In this document: positions 63,028 to 64,000 of the stretch, piece after piece
Layout of the letters: each line of letters opens with the position of its first letter
Numbering within the stretch: position 1 is the first letter of the stretch
Source of the DNA: Desertivirga xinjiangensis
GTDB taxonomy: Bacteria; Bacteroidota; Bacteroidia; Sphingobacteriales; Sphingobacteriaceae
DNA: 64,000 bases
NCBI RefSeq assembly: GCF_024436435.1
Contig: NZ_JAFMZP010000001.1
Span: forward strand, 248,001 to 312,000
Direction: 5' to 3'
Translations under genes and position numbers: made by a program
Notes under the pieces: model-generated
The model's input: only the letters and a program-made list of their open reading frames with translations
The model's database searches: none
What the model was told of the DNA's origin: nothing

Positions 63028-64000
63028 ATGGTAGAAAAAGAAAACAACAAGGAATCTTTGCCTGAAATCAGTATTGAGCAGTTAGAGGAGGGTGTTCAGC
63101 ATGTGAACAATCCTATAATAGGCTTAATGCCTATTGAGAAACGTTATCTCAAGTCTGTCAAAGAATATGTTCAGAACAACAACAACTTTTATTTTTCTGA
63201 TGGCGAAGCTAGAGTTGAAGTAAGAGTAGTAAGTGATGAGATTATAAGGGTGAGGCTTGCCCCTCATGGAACCTTCCTGGAAGAGTTTTCTTACGCCGTA
63301 AATAAACCGGAACAGCGGGTTACTGTGTTCTCCTTCGACGAGGACGAGGATAAATATTGGGTGAAAACTAATACAGTAACCTGTTTAATTAGCAAAAAAG
63401 ATTTTCTTATTTCTTTTCAGGATAATCAGGGACTCGTTACCAATGAAGATTATACTACCATGCATTGGGAGGAAAATGCTGATTTTGGCGGATACTATGT
63501 ATACTGTACAAAGAAATGTAGTCCTGAAGAAAACTTTTATGGCCTGGGAGATAAACCTACAGGTTTTAACCTGCGGGGCAAGCGTTTTCAAAACTGGAAT
63601 ACAGATACTTATTCTTTTGCTAAAGACCAGGATCCTCTTTACAGATCCATTCCTTTTTATATTGGGATTAAAGAAGGGGTGAGTTATGGCGTGTTCCTGG
63701 ATAATACCTATAAAACACATTTCGATTTCGGGCATCAGGAGCATGACAAAACTAGCTTCTGGGCTGATGGTGGTGAAATTCAATATTATTACATCCACGG
63801 CCCGCATATGATGGACGTGGTGAAACGTTACCATACCTTAACCGGAACACATCCTTTGCCTCCTCAGTGGGCTCTTGGCTATCATCAGTGCCGCTGGAGC
63901 TACTATCCTGAGAGCAAATTGAAGAGCCTTGCTAAAAACTTCCGTGAGAGAAAGATCCCTTGCGATGCCTTATACCTGGACATCGACTATATGGATGGTT
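63028..64000 (+). CDS. GH31-family alpha-glucosidase (partial, 5' part)
   Basis: The first 324 codons of a gene that runs off the window. I translated from the ATG at 63028. The N-terminal beta-sandwich (about 50-265) contains NFYGLGDKPTGFNLRGKRFQ-like text and FYIGIKEGVSYGVFLDN. The start of the catalytic barrel reads PLPPQWALGYHQCRWSYYPE and ALYLDIDYMDG, both strongly conserved in GH31. The catalytic Asp pair lies beyond the end. There is no signal peptide, so a cytoplasmic or periplasm-independent enzyme hydrolysing alpha-1,4-glucosides is likely; the function call is at family level. Confidence 0.9.
   Translation, partial: MVEKENNKESLPEISIEQLEEGVQHVNNPIIGLMPIEKRYLKSVKEYVQNNNNFYFSDGEARVEVRVVSDEIIRVRLAPHGTFLEEFSYAVNKPEQRVTVFSFDEDEDKYWVKTNTVTCLISKKDFLISFQDNQGLVTNEDYTTMHWEENADFGGYYVYCTKKCSPEENFYGLGDKPTGFNLRGKRFQNWNTDTYSFAKDQDPLYRSIPFYIGIKEGVSYGVFLDNTYKTHFDFGHQEHDKTSFWADGGEIQYYYIHGPHMMDVVKRYHTLTGTHPLPPQWALGYHQCRWSYYPESKLKSLAKNFRERKIPCDALYLDIDYMDG

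Overview
The window reads as chromosomal DNA of a Bacteroidota bacterium, most likely of the family Sphingobacteriaceae (Pedobacter/Mucilaginibacter-like; a family-level inference from gene content, not a database match). The indicators are a SusC/SusD pair with ECF sigma and FecR anti-sigma factors, a type IX secretion C-terminal domain, a PorV/PorQ-type protein, a Bacteroidota histone-like small protein, DUF5683, a long signal peptidase I, and promoters of the Bacteroidota form TTG-N19/20-TAnnTTTG. I saw no rRNA, tRNA, CRISPR array, insertion sequence or phage.

Layout. (1) 1-1.9 kb: a three-gene HipB/HipS/HipT-like toxin-antitoxin operon with two matching palindromes upstream, ending in REP-like hairpins. 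(2) 1.9-13.3 kb, minus strand: one polysaccharide utilization locus (ECF sigma, FecR, SusC, SusD, a T9SS-exported protein of unknown function, GH18 and GH20), which suggests a GlcNAc-containing glycan as substrate. (3) 13.6-27.3 kb: an accessory and signalling stretch with a PAS-GAF histidine kinase, SGNH hydrolase, cyanophycinase-like peptidase, DUF2071 protein, two tandem DUF421 proteins with zinc-ribbon tails, DUF4142 lipoprotein, two response regulators, a kinase-like protein lacking its ATPase domain, a LiaF-like/LytS/LytTR cassette and an FMN reductase. (4) 27.5-32.2 kb: parA-parB-DUF5683-dapB-lepB. (5) 33.2-51.6 kb: gap, pgk, then the full division and cell wall cluster mraZ-rsmH-ftsL-ftsI-murE-mraY-murD-ftsW-murG-murC-ftsQ-ftsA-ftsZ. 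(6) 51.8-64 kb: an alpha-oxoamine synthase, a histone-like gene, dapA, ligA, a metallo-beta-lactamase-fold hydrolase, a PorV/PorQ protein, an AcpH-like protein, a NUDIX hydrolase, tyrS, a LuxE-like protein and the start of a GH31 glucosidase.

How the parts fit. dapA, dapB and MurE (which carries the DNPR motif typical of meso-diaminopimelate-adding enzymes) form a coherent DAP-to-peptidoglycan route next to the late division genes. MraZ has three GTGG boxes spaced exactly 10 bp apart upstream of its own gene, so cluster autoregulation is very likely. The most unusual non-coding signals are the paired hip operators, a dispersed two-hairpin repeat at gene 3' ends, an irregular tandem array between the DUF421 genes, a 20-bp-arm hairpin at 19.9 kb, and three DnaA-box-like 9-mers between ftsA and ftsZ. 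Protein functions come from motif and family recognition on reading; no searches were run.
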